Positions 7,843-16,565 are shown, counted from the first letter of the stretch. The stretch: 60,118 nucleotides of DNA from CAZEQK01 sp964514395 (GCA_964514395.1 CAZEQK010000019.1:1-60118); one strand, 5' to 3'. Notes: a model not told the origin generated them from the sequence alone. A program made the numbers and translations.

Positions 7843-8787
7843 CTATTCGTCCTTACGAAGGTCTAAACCTAGTTCATGTAATTTATGTTGTACTTCCTCT
7901 AATGATTTGCGTCCTAAATTACGAACTTTCATCATATCTTCTTCTGTTTTGGTAGTCAATTCCTGAACAGTATTTATCCCTGCGCGTTTCAGACAATTAT
8001 AAGAACGGACAGATAGATCTAATTCTTCTATTGTCATTTCTAATACTTTTTCTTTTTGATCTTCTTCTTTTTCTACCATGATTTCTGCTTCTTTTGCTTC
8101 TTCAGTTAATCCTACAAATAAATCTAGATGCTCAGTTAATATCTTTGCACCTATACTTACTGCTTCTTCAGGACGGATACTACCATCAGTCCATACTTCT
8201 AAGGTTAATTTATCAAAGTTCGTTACTTGTCCAACCCTAGTATTTTCTACATTAAAATTAACTCTTGTAATTGGAGTGTAGATAGAATCGACAGGGATAA
8301 TACCAATTAGTTGATCTTCTCCCTTGTTTCGGTCAACTGGGATATACCCACGCCCTTTGTTTGCATTAATGCGCATGTGAAACCTGCTGCCATTTTCTAC
8401 CGTAGCTATGTGAAGTTCTGGATTTAATATCTCGACATCACTATCAGCTCTTATATCTCCAGCGGTAATGTTTCCACTACCTTCTACATCAACTTCTAAT
8501 ACTTTATCTTCTTCAGAATGGATTTTTAAAGAAAGTTTTTTAAGATTTAGTATAATCTCTGTTGTGTCTTCTACAACACCTGGTACTGTAGAAAATTCAT
8601 GTAAAACTCCATCTATCTGAATAGATGTTACAGCAGCACCTGGTAATGAAGAAAGTAGAATACGTCTCAATGAATTACCAAGTGTTGTTCCATAACCACG
8701 TTCTAACGGTTCTACAACAATCTTTCCATAAGTAGAATCTTCACTAACCTCTACTACTTCTATCTTTGGCTTCTCTATTTCAATCAT
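7843..8787 (-). CDS. rpoA: RNA polymerase alpha subunit
   Basis: Alpha nucleates polymerase assembly as a dimer, and its C-terminal domain binds UP elements and regulators. I start at MIEIEKPKIEVVE (8787), with AAGGAGGG 6 nt upstream; an apparent upstream extension to 8889 is leader sequence. The 314-aa length equals that of B. subtilis. The N-terminal domain carries ERGYGTTLGNSLRRILLSS, and the C-terminal domain contains ELDLSVRSYNCLKRAGI and MMKVRNLGRKSLEEV, with the usual helix-hairpin-helix. A 200-nt noncoding gap separates it from rpsK, unusually long for this operon. Confidence 0.98.
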   Translation of the reverse strand: MIEIEKPKIEVVEVSEDSTYGKIVVEPLERGYGTTLGNSLRRILLSSLPGAAVTSIQIDGVLHEFSTVPGVVEDTTEIILNLKKLSLKIHSEEDKVLEVDVEGSGNITAGDIRADSDVEILNPELHIATVENGSRFHMRINANKGRGYIPVDRNKGEDQLIGIIPVDSIYTPITRVNFNVENTRVGQVTNFDKLTLEVWTDGSIRPEEAVSIGAKILTEHLDLFVGLTEEAKEAEIMVEKEEDQKEKVLEMTIEELDLSVRSYNCLKRAGINTVQELTTKTEEDMMKVRNLGRKSLEEVQHKLHELGLDLRKDE

Positions 8788-8842
8788 ATAAAACCCTCCT
8801 TCAAAACGTCCAATCAATTGGCATCCACAAATAATCGAGGGT

Positions 8843-8874
8843 AAAGTACCATAAGAACAATCGGTGGTACCTTT
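8843..8874 (-). other. Hairpin in the 200-nt rpsK-rpoA spacer
   Basis: AAAGTACC (8843-8850) can pair with GGTACCTTT (8866-8874), with one bulged C and a 15-nt loop, in the long untranslated stretch between rpsK and rpoA. The rest of 8788-8987 holds no open frame with a ribosome site and no clear sigma-A promoter that I can see. Role unknown; it may be a regulatory or processing element. Confidence 0.4.
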
Positions 8875-8987
8875 CATAAACCTAACCATGTTCTGTCAGT
8901 AGATCTAGATGTGGACACATACTTACCCTAGCCTACCATTTTATTATTCACATGTTCAGGCAATCTATACATCAATTACCATATTTT

Positions 8988-9380
8988 TTATACACGACGG
9001 CGTTTTGGTGGACGGCATCCATTATGAGGAATTGGAGTTACGTCTTTAATCATGTTTACCTCTAAGCCAGCAGCCTGTAAAGATCTGATTGCAGCTTCTC
9101 TTCCAGCACCAGGTCCTTTAACAGACACCTCAACAGTTTTCATACCATTCTCCATAGCTGTTTTTGCCGCCGCCTCTGCTGCCATCTGTGCAGCAAATGG
9201 TGTGCTTTTTCTAGAACCCCTAAATCCTAAAGCACCAGCACTACTCCATGAAATAGCATTACCATGCGTATCTGTAATTGTTACAATAGTATTGTTAAAA
9301 GTAGATTTAATATGTGCTACTCCACTCTCAATATGCTTGCGCTCACGTCTTTTTGTACGAGTAGTTTTTCTTTTTGCCAT
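8988..9380 (-). CDS. rpsK: 30S ribosomal protein S11
   Basis: S11 lies on the 30S platform and contacts the mRNA exit region. The 130-aa protein has the family core HIKSTFNNTIVTITDTHGNA and SAGALGFRGSRKSTPFAAQ, and ends in the conserved Lys/Arg-rich PHNGCRPPKRRRV. It follows rpsM by 13 bp. No abnormality. Confidence 0.97.
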   Translation of the reverse strand: MAKRKTTRTKRRERKHIESGVAHIKSTFNNTIVTITDTHGNAISWSSAGALGFRGSRKSTPFAAQMAAEAAAKTAMENGMKTVEVSVKGPGAGREAAIRSLQAAGLEVNMIKDVTPIPHNGCRPPKRRRV

Positions 9381-9393
9381 TCGTCATCCCTCC

Positions 9394-9762
9394 TTACTTC
9401 TTCTTGTTTGCTACGGTACGACGTGGACCCTTACGAGTACGGGCATTTGTTTTAGACTTCTGTCCACGAACTGGTAAACCACGACGATGACGAATGCCTC
9501 TATAAGAACCTATCTCAATTAGGCGCTTAATATTAAGAGCAACTTCACGTCGCAGATCTCCCTCAACCTTCACACTTTTATCAATGTATTCACGTACTTT
9601 TGAAACTTCATCTTCAGTTAAGTCACGAACTCTAGTTTCTGGATTAACACCTGTTTCACTCAATATCTTCTTTGAAGTTTGACGTCCAATACCGAAGATA
9701 TAGGTTAATGCAACTTCTACTCGTTTATCACGAGGTAAGTCTACACCTGCTATACGTGCCAT
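9394..9762 (-). CDS. rpsM: 30S ribosomal protein S13
   Basis: S13 is a 30S head protein that forms bridges to the 50S subunit and contacts P-site tRNA through its basic tail. The 122-aa sequence begins MARIAGVDLPRDKRVEVALT and contains YRGIRHRRGLPVRGQ(K/R)-type signature and a TNARTRKGPRR tail. GGAGGTGTTACTTAA precedes the ATG. It is followed by rpsK in the alpha-operon part. Confidence 0.97.
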   Translation of the reverse strand: MARIAGVDLPRDKRVEVALTYIFGIGRQTSKKILSETGVNPETRVRDLTEDEVSKVREYIDKSVKVEGDLRREVALNIKRLIEIGSYRGIRHRRGLPVRGQKSKTNARTRKGPRRTVANKKK

Positions 9763-9782
9763 TTAAGTAACACCTCCTTGGA

Positions 9783-9896
9783 TTAACCTTGCTTTTGTTT
9801 GTGCTTTGGATTTTCACAAATAACCATTACAGTACCTTTACGTCTAATAACTTTGCACTTTTCACAAATTGGTTTGACGGATGGTCTTACCTTCAT
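9783..9896 (-). CDS. rpmJ: 50S ribosomal protein L36 (zinc-binding form)
   Basis: At 37 aa this is the smallest ribosomal protein gene of the cluster. Translation gives MKVRPSVKPICEKCKVIRRK at the start and ENPKHKQKQG at the end. Its zinc ligands are C-X2-C, a further Cys and a His (CEKC...ICENPKH), so it is the zinc-dependent (C+) type. AAGGAGG precedes the ATG, with 32 bp to infA upstream and 20 bp to rpsM downstream. Position between infA and rpsM is the universal Firmicute order. Confidence 0.96.
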   Translation of the reverse strand: MKVRPSVKPICEKCKVIRRKGTVMVICENPKHKQKQG

Positions 9897-9928
9897 GATT
9901 CTAACCTCCTTAAATGTGCAAATAACAT

Positions 9929-10147
9929 CTATTTGTAACGATACGTAATTCTTCCCCGTGTTAAATCATACGGAGATAATTCTACCGTAACTTTATCACC
10001 TGGTAAAATTCTAATGAAATGCATTCTTATTTTACCTGATACATGAGCTAAAATTTTATGACCATTTTCTAATTCAACTCTAAACATCGCATTAGGTAAA
10101 GGTTCAACTACTGTTCCATCAACCTCAATTACATCTTCTTTGGTCAT
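9929..10147 (-). CDS. infA: Translation initiation factor IF-1
   Basis: IF-1 blocks the ribosomal A site during initiation. The 72-aa S1/OB-fold protein reads MTKEDVIEVDGTVVEPLPNA and ends in SPYDLTRGRITYRYK, which are family hallmarks. It starts 3 bp after the KOW-protein stop, with AGGAGAGTGA as ribosome site inside that gene's end, implying coupling. Standard length. Confidence 0.97.
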   Translation of the reverse strand: MTKEDVIEVDGTVVEPLPNAMFRVELENGHKILAHVSGKIRMHFIRILPGDKVTVELSPYDLTRGRITYRYK

Positions 10148-10150
10148 AAT

Positions 10151-10468
10151 TCACTCTCCTTTCTTCTCATCCTCATTTGAATAGTTTTTTGATATGAAAT
10201 CTTGTAGGACATAACGAAGCTTCGCATTTGAAATCCTCTTGCCATTCTTTATATCATCAGCAATCTCCTTTGATATAAAGCCTGTCAAACGAATATGTTG
10301 AATATTTTTACGCTTTTTGCTATCAAATTTACGTTTGTCGCCGTCAGCAATCAACACAAAACGTTCTTCGTCCTTACCTAATATGATCGCATATTTACCT
10401 TTATCTCTGCCCATTAATATTTCAACTATTTCACCAATTTCTATGAAAGTATTACTTTTATTACTCAT
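10151..10468 (-). CDS. ybzG: KOW-domain RNA-binding protein (L14e-like, YbzG family)
   Basis: This 105-aa protein has an N-terminal KOW/SH3-like fold (EIGEIVEILMGRDKGKYAIIL, about 10-30), a DGDKRKFDSKKRKN basic loop and a charged C-terminal tail. Homologues sit between map and infA in many Bacillales and are annotated as KOW-domain RNA-binding proteins related to eukaryotic L14e/L27e. A ribosome- or rRNA-associated role is inferred from context; the precise function is not established as far as I know. The start follows AGGTGGTAAG. It lies 8 bp after map. Confidence 0.8.
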   Translation of the reverse strand: MSNKSNTFIEIGEIVEILMGRDKGKYAIILGKDEERFVLIADGDKRKFDSKKRKNIQHIRLTGFISKEIADDIKNGKRISNAKLRYVLQDFISKNYSNEDEKKGE

Positions 10469-10476
10469 CTTACCAC

Positions 10477-11223
10477 CTATAAAGTAGTCAGGATTTCGTA
10501 ACCTGAATCAGTAATAACTATTGTATGTTCAAAATGCGCTGATAAAGTATGATCAACAGTTATAACAGTCCATTTATCTGCTAATGTTTTAACAAATCTT
10601 TCTCCTTCAATAACCATTGGTTCTATAGCCAAAACCATTCCAGGTTTTAGACGCGGGCCGCGATTTGGAAGACCATAATTAGGAATTTGCGGATCTTCAT
10701 GAAGATTTTCTCCTATTCCATGACCTACGTACTCTCTTACTATCGAAAAATTATGATTTTCAACGTGTTGTTGTATTGCATGGGAAATATCAGATAATCG
10801 ATAGTTAGGATTTGCATATTCTAAACCTTTAAATAAGGATTCTTCAGTAATTCTTAATAAGGTTTCTGCTGAATTAGAGATTTTTCCAACGCCATATGAC
10901 CAAGCAGAATCACCATGATACCCTTTATACTCAGCACCGATATCGACACTTATGATGTCGCCATCCTTTAAGGTGCGTTCACTAGGAATACCATGTACCA
11001 GTTCATCATTTACTGAAACGCAGATACTTCCAGGAAAGCCATCATAACCTAAGAATGATGGACTAGCTCCTTTACTTCTAATGTAATCTTCTGCAATACG
11101 GTCTAACTCTTTAGTTGATATCCCTGGGTGAATTGCCTTTGCTAAAACTTGGTGAGTTTCAGCGACAATTCGTCCAGCAATTCGCATCAGGTCAATTTCA
11201 AAATCAGATTTACGTATTATCAT
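10477..11223 (-). CDS. map: Type I methionine aminopeptidase
   Basis: MAP removes the initiator methionine from nascent proteins using a dinuclear metal centre. The 248-aa enzyme shows the pita-bread motifs: DIISVDIGAEYKGYHGD (two metal Asp), GHGIGENLHEDP (His), AIEPMVI (Glu) and the C-terminal SAHFEHTIVIT (Glu). Its ATG overlaps the adk stop by one base (TAATG), a coupling junction. It lacks an SH3-binding N-terminal extension. Confidence 0.96.
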   Translation of the reverse strand: MIIRKSDFEIDLMRIAGRIVAETHQVLAKAIHPGISTKELDRIAEDYIRSKGASPSFLGYDGFPGSICVSVNDELVHGIPSERTLKDGDIISVDIGAEYKGYHGDSAWSYGVGKISNSAETLLRITEESLFKGLEYANPNYRLSDISHAIQQHVENHNFSIVREYVGHGIGENLHEDPQIPNYGLPNRGPRLKPGMVLAIEPMVIEGERFVKTLADKWTVITVDHTLSAHFEHTIVITDSGYEILTTL

Positions 11224-11873
11224 TACGCTTGACTCCTAAGTATTTTTTCTACTGATAAAAATACTTCATTGATTTCCTTGCTTCCATCAACTTTTCTTAA
11301 TACGTTTTTGTTACTGTAATATGCTAATAAAGGTTCAGATTGCTGAATATTCACTTCAAGTCTTGTAATAACCGTTTCTTCTTTATCATCATCTCTTTGA
11401 TAAAGAGAACCACCACACTTATCACATATCCCCTCTTTTTGTGGAGGATTATAAATCATATGATAGGTTGCACCACAATCCTTACATATTCTTCTTCCTG
11501 TCAATCGCTTAACCAGCATATCTTTCATAACTTGTATCTCTATAACGTGATCGATCACTTTTTCCATTTGTGCTAATATATCATCTAATGCTTCAGCCTG
11601 TGCAACTGTTCTTGGGAACCCATCTAATAAAAAGCCATTGTTACAGTCGTCTTTGCTTAAACGATCTTTTACAATTCCAATTACCACTTCATCTGGAACA
11701 AGTAACCCTTTATCCATAAACGATTTAGCTTCCATTCCCATTTTAGTTCCCTCTTTAATTGCACTTCTAAACATATCACCGGTAGATATATGTGGGATCT
11801 GGAATTTATCAATTATTCTTTCTGCCTGGGTTCCTTTGCCTGCACCAGGTAATCCCATGAGCACGATATTCAT
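11223..11873 (-). CDS. adk: Adenylate kinase (zinc-binding lid)
   Basis: Adk interconverts ATP + AMP with 2 ADP. I start at the second ATG (MNIVLMGLPGAGKGTQA, 11873), which is 6 nt from GGAGGG; the ATG at 11879 touches the ribosome site. The 216-aa enzyme has P-loop GLPGAGKGT, AMP-site GFPRTVAQA, and a lid with four cysteines in C-X2-C and C-X2-C arrangement (CKDC...CDKC), so the lid binds structural zinc as in other Gram-positive enzymes. It lies between secY and map. Confidence 0.96.
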   Translation of the reverse strand: MNIVLMGLPGAGKGTQAERIIDKFQIPHISTGDMFRSAIKEGTKMGMEAKSFMDKGLLVPDEVVIGIVKDRLSKDDCNNGFLLDGFPRTVAQAEALDDILAQMEKVIDHVIEIQVMKDMLVKRLTGRRICKDCGATYHMIYNPPQKEGICDKCGGSLYQRDDDKEETVITRLEVNIQQSEPLLAYYSNKNVLRKVDGSKEINEVFLSVEKILRSQA

Positions 11874-11917
11874 ATACATCCCTCCACCTGCCTGATAAGC
11901 TCTTTAGACATTAGAAC

Positions 11918-13213
11918 TTATTTTTTAATAAAACCTTCATAGTGACGTTTTATTAATTGAGATTCAATCTGTTTCATTGTTTCAAGAGCAACACCTATAA
12001 CAATCAGCAATGAAGTACCACCAATTTTAACCGATGATGGTAGATTTGTAACGGTTGTAAATATAACTGGTAAAATAGCTACCGCAGCTAAGAATATAGA
12101 ACCGGCTAAAGTAATGCGATTTAATACTTTAGTAATATAGCCTGATGTTGCTTTACCAGGTCTAATACCAGGAATAAATCCACCATTTTTCTTCATATTG
12201 TCTGCCATTTGTATAGGATTCACTTGAACAAAGGTATAGAAATAGGTGAATCCAATAATTAATAAAACATAAATAGTTGCTCCAAATGTACTAGAGTAGT
12301 TGAAGTTTCTTACAATCCATTGAGCTACTACATTATTAGGCCAAAACCCTGCAATAGTAGCTGGGAACATTAATAGTGATAAAGCAAAAATGACTGGAAT
12401 AACACCAGCAGAGTTTACTTTAAACGGAATATGAGTGGATTGTCCACCATACATTTTTCTACCAACTATTCTTTTTGCATAATTTACAGGAATCTTTCTA
12501 ACCCCTTCTTGGATATAAATAACTCCGACAACGATTAGAATGATTACTAAGAGAATTAATAACACACCTAATATACTAATAAATAGCTGCTGATCTCCTG
12601 CATTCTTAATTTTAAGATCATAGATAGACACAAAAGCATCTGGAATCCTTGCCACAATTCCTGCAAAAATCAAAATCGAGATTCCATTACCTATTCCATT
12701 TTCTGTAATTTGTTCTCCTAACCACATTAAGAACGCTGTTCCTGCAGTCAGAACAATGGCAATAAATAAATAGGTTATTGGACTTGGATTAATGACAAGT
12801 CCTGAAAACATATTATTAAAGCCTATTGATAAACCAAAAGCTTGAATAAAACCAAGAACAACTGTGCTATATCGAGTTACTTGAGCCAATTTTCTTCTAC
12901 CTTGTTCTCCTTGTTTAGCCCACTCTGCAAATTTTGGTATCACATCCATCGTTAACAATTGCACGATAATTGATGCAGTAATGTATGGCATAATACCCAT
13001 TGCAAAAATAGAGAAACGTTCCAGTGCTCCACCAGAAAAAGTATTTAAAAATCCAAATAAATCTCTTTCTGTTAGATTGGCTAATACACTACTATCGATG
13101 CTTGGTACGGGTATAAAACTACCTAGTCTAAATACAACAAGCATAAGAAGAGTAAAAACGATCTTTTTTCTTAAATCACTAACTCTAAAAATATTGGAGA
13201 TCGTCGAAAACAT
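11918..13213 (-). CDS. secY: Protein translocase channel subunit SecY
   Basis: SecY forms the protein-conducting channel with SecE (39511-39741) and SecG. The 431-aa protein has ten predicted hydrophobic segments. Family motifs include GIMPYITASIIVQLLTMDVIP near the second transmembrane helix, the plug/pore region, and cytoplasmic loop PGIRPGKAT. The ATG at 13213 overlaps the rplO stop by one base (TAATG). It is the usual bridge between the spc ribosomal genes and adk. Confidence 0.97.
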   Translation of the reverse strand: MFSTISNIFRVSDLRKKIVFTLLMLVVFRLGSFIPVPSIDSSVLANLTERDLFGFLNTFSGGALERFSIFAMGIMPYITASIIVQLLTMDVIPKFAEWAKQGEQGRRKLAQVTRYSTVVLGFIQAFGLSIGFNNMFSGLVINPSPITYLFIAIVLTAGTAFLMWLGEQITENGIGNGISILIFAGIVARIPDAFVSIYDLKIKNAGDQQLFISILGVLLILLVIILIVVGVIYIQEGVRKIPVNYAKRIVGRKMYGGQSTHIPFKVNSAGVIPVIFALSLLMFPATIAGFWPNNVVAQWIVRNFNYSSTFGATIYVLLIIGFTYFYTFVQVNPIQMADNMKKNGGFIPGIRPGKATSGYITKVLNRITLAGSIFLAAVAILPVIFTTVTNLPSSVKIGGTSLLIVIGVALETMKQIESQLIKRHYEGFIKK

Positions 13214-13653
13214 TAGATCACCTCAGTTTCACCGCCAGCAGCAGTAATTTTCTTAACAGCAGATTCGGAGAATTTGTTTGCTTTTACAGTTACCTTGATG
13301 TTTAATTCTCCATTTCCCAAAACCTTTATTCCGTCTTTTACTTGTTTTACATAACCTTTTTCTTTAAGCAACTCTGGAGTTACAACCGTACCTTCCTCAA
13401 AGCGGCTTAACACATCTAAGTTTACCACAGTATACTCTTTACGAGTAGGGTTATTAAAGCCACGTTTAGGTAAGCGACGTGCAAGTGGATTCTGTCCACC
13501 CTCAAAACCAGGTCTTACTCCTCCACCTGAACGAGAGTTTTGGCCTTTATGACCTCTCCCTGCTGTCTTACCATTTCCAGTTGCTATGCCACGTCCAACA
13601 CGTTTTCTTGTATGGCGTGATCCTTCACTTGGTTTAAGCTCATGTAACTTCAC
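13213..13653 (-). CDS. rplO: 50S ribosomal protein L15
   Basis: L15 is a late-assembly 50S protein with a long Gly/Arg-rich N-terminal extension. The 146-aa product shows that extension (RKRVGRGIATGNGKTAGRGHKGQ) and the globular domain after residue 70. GTG start at 13653, five nt from GGAGGTG. One-base overlap with secY couples translation to the export channel. Family length normal. Confidence 0.97.
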   Translation of the reverse strand: MKLHELKPSEGSRHTRKRVGRGIATGNGKTAGRGHKGQNSRSGGGVRPGFEGGQNPLARRLPKRGFNNPTRKEYTVVNLDVLSRFEEGTVVTPELLKEKGYVKQVKDGIKVLGNGELNIKVTVKANKFSESAVKKITAAGGETEVI

Positions 13654-13684
13654 TGTTACACCTCCTATGCCTAAAACATTTATA

Positions 13685-13867
13685 CTAATTTTCTTCAGTT
13701 ACAGCTAATAAATGAGTTACTTTATTTATCATCCCGCGAATTGCAGGAGTATCATTATGAACAACGGTCTGGTTAACCTTGCGTAAACCTAATGTTCTAA
13801 CGACTACTCTATGCTTTTCTGGTCGACCAATTAAACTACGTTTGAGGGTAATTTTTAATTTAGCCAC
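13685..13867 (-). CDS. rpmD: 50S ribosomal protein L30
   Basis: This small (60 aa) 50S protein begins MAKLKITLKRSLIGRPEKHR and ends MINKVTHLLAVTEEN, typical of bacterial L30. It starts with GTG at 13867, preceded by AGGAGGGATTATT. It lies 11 bp after rpsE and 31 bp before rplO in the spc segment. Confidence 0.97.
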   Translation of the reverse strand: MAKLKITLKRSLIGRPEKHRVVVRTLGLRKVNQTVVHNDTPAIRGMINKVTHLLAVTEEN

Positions 13868-13878
13868 AATAATCCCTC

Positions 13879-14376
13879 CTATCCTAATATTTCTTCTACA
13901 GTTTTACCGCGTAGTTTTGCAACTTCTTCTACACGTTTTAGACGTTGCAAACCGTCAAGAGTCGCATTTACCATATTCATCGAATTTGAAGAACCTAATG
14001 ATTTAGTTAATATATCTCCTACACCTGCAAGCTCAAGGACAGCACGAACAGGGCCGCCAGCTATAACCCCTGTACCTTCAGAAGCAGGCTTTAAAAATAC
14101 TTTACCCGCTCCAAATATTCCGTTAATGGAGTGTGGGATTGTTGTTCCAACTAGTGGTACATGAATTAAATTCTTCTTAGCATCTTCAATTCCTTTGCGA
14201 ATAGCATCTGGTACTTCAGAAGCTTTCCCAATTCCTGCACCTACCCAGCCATTTCTATCGCCAACAACGACCAATGCACTAAAACTAAATCTACGTCCAC
14301 CTTTAACAACCTTGGCAACACGGTTAATATTTACTACTTTTTCTTCAATATCAAGTGTTTGTGGGTCAACTTTCAT
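13879..14376 (-). CDS. rpsE: 30S ribosomal protein S5
   Basis: S5 contributes to decoding accuracy and mRNA helicase activity of the 30S entry channel. The start is at MKVDPQTLDIEEKVVNINRV (14376) with AAAGGAGGG upstream; an upstream reading extension covers rplR sequence. The 165-aa protein contains KVVKGGRRFSFSALVVVGD and the S5 C-terminal domain motif GGPVRAVLELAGV. The spectinomycin-contact loop (KVVKGGRR) looks wild type. Confidence 0.97.
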   Translation of the reverse strand: MKVDPQTLDIEEKVVNINRVAKVVKGGRRFSFSALVVVGDRNGWVGAGIGKASEVPDAIRKGIEDAKKNLIHVPLVGTTIPHSINGIFGAGKVFLKPASEGTGVIAGGPVRAVLELAGVGDILTKSLGSSNSMNMVNATLDGLQRLKRVEEVAKLRGKTVEEILG

Positions 14377-14395
14377 GCTTTTCCCTCCTTTGCCA

Positions 14396-14764
14396 TTAAA
14401 AATTAAGTCCTGCCTCACGTGCAGAATCTGCAAGAGCTTTAATTCTACCGTGATATAAATATCCGCCACGGTCAAATAAAACAGTCTCATATCCCTTTTC
14501 TAAAGCACGTTTTGCAACAAGTTCTCCTACTAATTTTGCAGCTTCTACATTAGCTCCATTTTCTACTTTTTCCTTCAATTCATTATCGGTAGTAGAAGCA
14601 TGTGCTAATGTTTTACCATTTAAATCATCGATTAATTGTGCATAAATGTGCTTTGATGAACGAAAAACATTTAAACGTGGACGTTCTGGTGTCCCAACTA
14701 TATTTTTTCTCATACGTAAGTGTCTTCTTTTACGTATTTTATTTCGATCACTTTTATTAATCAA
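14396..14764 (-). CDS. rplR: 50S ribosomal protein L18
   Basis: L18 binds 5S rRNA together with L5 and carries it into the 50S subunit. The 122-aa protein has the family pattern RLNVFRSSKHIYAQLIDD and FDRGGYLYHGRIKALADSAR. Translation probably starts at TTG (14764), 9 nt after GGAG, because no better ATG exists. It lies 31 bp after rplF. Confidence 0.96.
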   Translation of the reverse strand: MINKSDRNKIRKRRHLRMRKNIVGTPERPRLNVFRSSKHIYAQLIDDLNGKTLAHASTTDNELKEKVENGANVEAAKLVGELVAKRALEKGYETVLFDRGGYLYHGRIKALADSAREAGLNF

Positions 14765-14795
14765 GTCGATTCACTCCTTTCGTTCAGCAAAAGCT

Positions 14796-15332
14796 TTACT
14801 TACCAGTCTTACCTACTTTTCGACGAACGTGTTCATTTTCATATCTAATACCTTTACCTTTATAAGGCTCAGGTTCACGAATTGAACGAATCTTTGCTGC
14901 AACTGCACCAACACGCTCTTTATCCATACCTTTAACAATGATCTTGGTTTGTGAAGGAACCTCTAATTCTATTCCTTCTTCTGGTTCGAATTCAACTGGA
15001 TGAGAATATCCAACACTCAATATTATTTTGTTTCCAGATTTATTCGCACGATAACCGACACCAACCAACTCAAGTGTTTTTTCAAACCCTTTCGTAACAC
15101 CATCTACCATGTTACTTAAAATACTACGAGTTGTACCGTGTAAAGCACGGTGTACTTTGTTATCTGATGGACGTTCAACTAAGATTTGATTATCCTCTTT
15201 ATGAAGAGTCATCTCTTTATGAAAGGTCCTTGTCAAAGTACCCTTTGGTCCTTTTACACTAACAACTGACATGTCTATATTAACATCCACGCCTGATGGA
15301 ATTTCAATTGGTTTTTTACCAATACGAGACAT
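14796..15332 (-). CDS. rplF: 50S ribosomal protein L6
   Basis: L6 lies near the factor-binding site at the base of the L7/L12 stalk. The 178-aa protein has two duplicated domains, starts MSRIGKKPIEIPSGVDVNID, and ends with the family signature PEPYKGKGIRYENE followed by RRKVGKTGK. GGAGGTGTAAGA precedes the ATG. It sits between rpsH and rplR as in all spc operons. Confidence 0.97.
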   Translation of the reverse strand: MSRIGKKPIEIPSGVDVNIDMSVVSVKGPKGTLTRTFHKEMTLHKEDNQILVERPSDNKVHRALHGTTRSILSNMVDGVTKGFEKTLELVGVGYRANKSGNKIILSVGYSHPVEFEPEEGIELEVPSQTKIIVKGMDKERVGAVAAKIRSIREPEPYKGKGIRYENEHVRRKVGKTGK

Positions 15333-15359
15333 TCTTACACCTCCAATCGGATTAGACTA

Positions 15360-15758
15360 TTACCAGATGTACGCAAGAACTTCTCCGCCTACTTTTGCAT
15401 TACGAGCCTCTTTATCAGTTAATACCCCTTGTGAGGTTGATATAATCGCAACTCCAAGCCCTCCAAGTACTTTTGGAACTTCGTTATTCTTTGCATAAAC
15501 ACGCAAGCCTGGTTTACTAATTCTTTTTAGACCAGTAATAACGCGTTCTTGACTTGTACCATATTTCAGGAACATACGGATTATTCCTTGTTTACTATCT
15601 TCTATATATTCTGCGTCACGAATAAAACCTTCACGCTTTAATATTTCAGCGATTTCTTTTTTAATATTTGAAGCTGGAACTTCAACTACTTCGTGACGAA
15701 CAACATTTGCGTTTCTTATACGAGTTAACATATCTGCAACTGGATCTGTCATCGCCAT
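15360..15758 (-). CDS. rpsH: 30S ribosomal protein S8
   Basis: S8 binds the central 16S domain; in E. coli it represses the spc operon. The 132-aa protein begins MAMTDPVADMLTRIRNA and ends with the signature ISTSQGVLTDKEAR followed by a VGGEVLAYIW tail. GGAGGTTATCTAC lies before the first ATG. No S8-site-like leader could be identified with confidence near rplE here. Confidence 0.97.
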   Translation of the reverse strand: MAMTDPVADMLTRIRNANVVRHEVVEVPASNIKKEIAEILKREGFIRDAEYIEDSKQGIIRMFLKYGTSQERVITGLKRISKPGLRVYAKNNEVPKVLGGLGVAIISTSQGVLTDKEARNAKVGGEVLAYIW

Positions 15759-15786
15759 GTAGATAACCTCCTTCCCTTAACTGGGT

Positions 15787-15972
15787 TTACCAACTAGCCT
15801 TTTTCACTCCGGGAATTTGTCCTTTATGAGCAAGTTCTCGGAAACATATACGACATAATTTAAATTTACGCAATACAGAATGTGGACGACCACACCGCTC
15901 ACAACGAGTATACTCTCTTACTTTATACTTTTGACGTCGTCTTTGCTTTGCGATCATTGACTTTTTTGCCAC
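15787..15972 (-). CDS. rpsN: 30S ribosomal protein S14, zinc-binding type Z
   Basis: The 61-aa type-Z S14 binds the 16S 3' domain in the 30S head. It has four zinc cysteines in a C-X2-C-X12-C-X2-C pattern (CERC...CRIC), and starts with GTG at 15972 behind GGAGGGAATA. This is the zinc-dependent form (rpsZ); Bacillales often encode a zinc-free paralogue elsewhere. It lies between rplE and rpsH. Confidence 0.96.
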   Translation of the reverse strand: MAKKSMIAKQRRRQKYKVREYTRCERCGRPHSVLRKFKLCRICFRELAHKGQIPGVKKASW

Positions 15973-15996
15973 ACTATTCCCTCCTTATTTTATGAG

Positions 15997-16539
15997 TTAT
16001 TTAGCAAAAGGCATTCCAAATTGACTCAACAATTCGCGTGCTTCTTCGTCAGTATTAGCCGTTGTTACAAATACAATGTCCATACCACGAACTTTATCAA
16101 CTTTATCATAATCAATCTCAGGGAATACTAATTGCTCTTTTAAGCCTAAAGTATAGTTACCACGACCATCAAAAGCTTTGTTTGAAACTCCTCTAAAGTC
16201 ACGGACACGTGGTAAAGATACATTGAATAACTTGTCAACAAAATAATACATACGCTCACCACGTAAAGTAACTTTAGCACCAATTGGCATTCCTTCACGT
16301 AGTTTAAAACCTGCAATAGATTTCTTAGCACGAGTTACTACTGGTTTTTGTCCAGCTAATAATTCTAGATCAGCTAAAGCACTATCAAGCACCTTTGGAT
16401 TTTGCACAGCATCACCCACACCCATATTGATGATTACTTTTTCAACACGAGGGGTTTGCATTACTGAGCTGTAATTGAATTTTTTCATTAAAGCTGGTGT
16501 TATTTCATTTATATATTTTTCTTTTAACCTAGCTGACAT
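15997..16539 (-). CDS. rplE: 50S ribosomal protein L5
   Basis: L5 binds 5S rRNA and forms a bridge to the 30S head. The 180-aa protein carries RVEKVIINMGVGDAV and LREGMPIGAKVTLRGERMY in its core, and GMDIVFVTTANTDEEA near the C-terminus. GGGAGGCACAAAAA precedes the ATG. The length and sequence are ordinary for Bacillales. Confidence 0.97.
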   Translation of the reverse strand: MSARLKEKYINEITPALMKKFNYSSVMQTPRVEKVIINMGVGDAVQNPKVLDSALADLELLAGQKPVVTRAKKSIAGFKLREGMPIGAKVTLRGERMYYFVDKLFNVSLPRVRDFRGVSNKAFDGRGNYTLGLKEQLVFPEIDYDKVDKVRGMDIVFVTTANTDEEARELLSQFGMPFAK

Positions 16540-16565
16540 TTTTTGTGCCTCCCTTCATAACCTGA

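Noticed and set aside
9052..9477. 141-codon plus-strand open frame
   Set aside because: Antisense to rpsK and rpsM, no start signal, no family resemblance.
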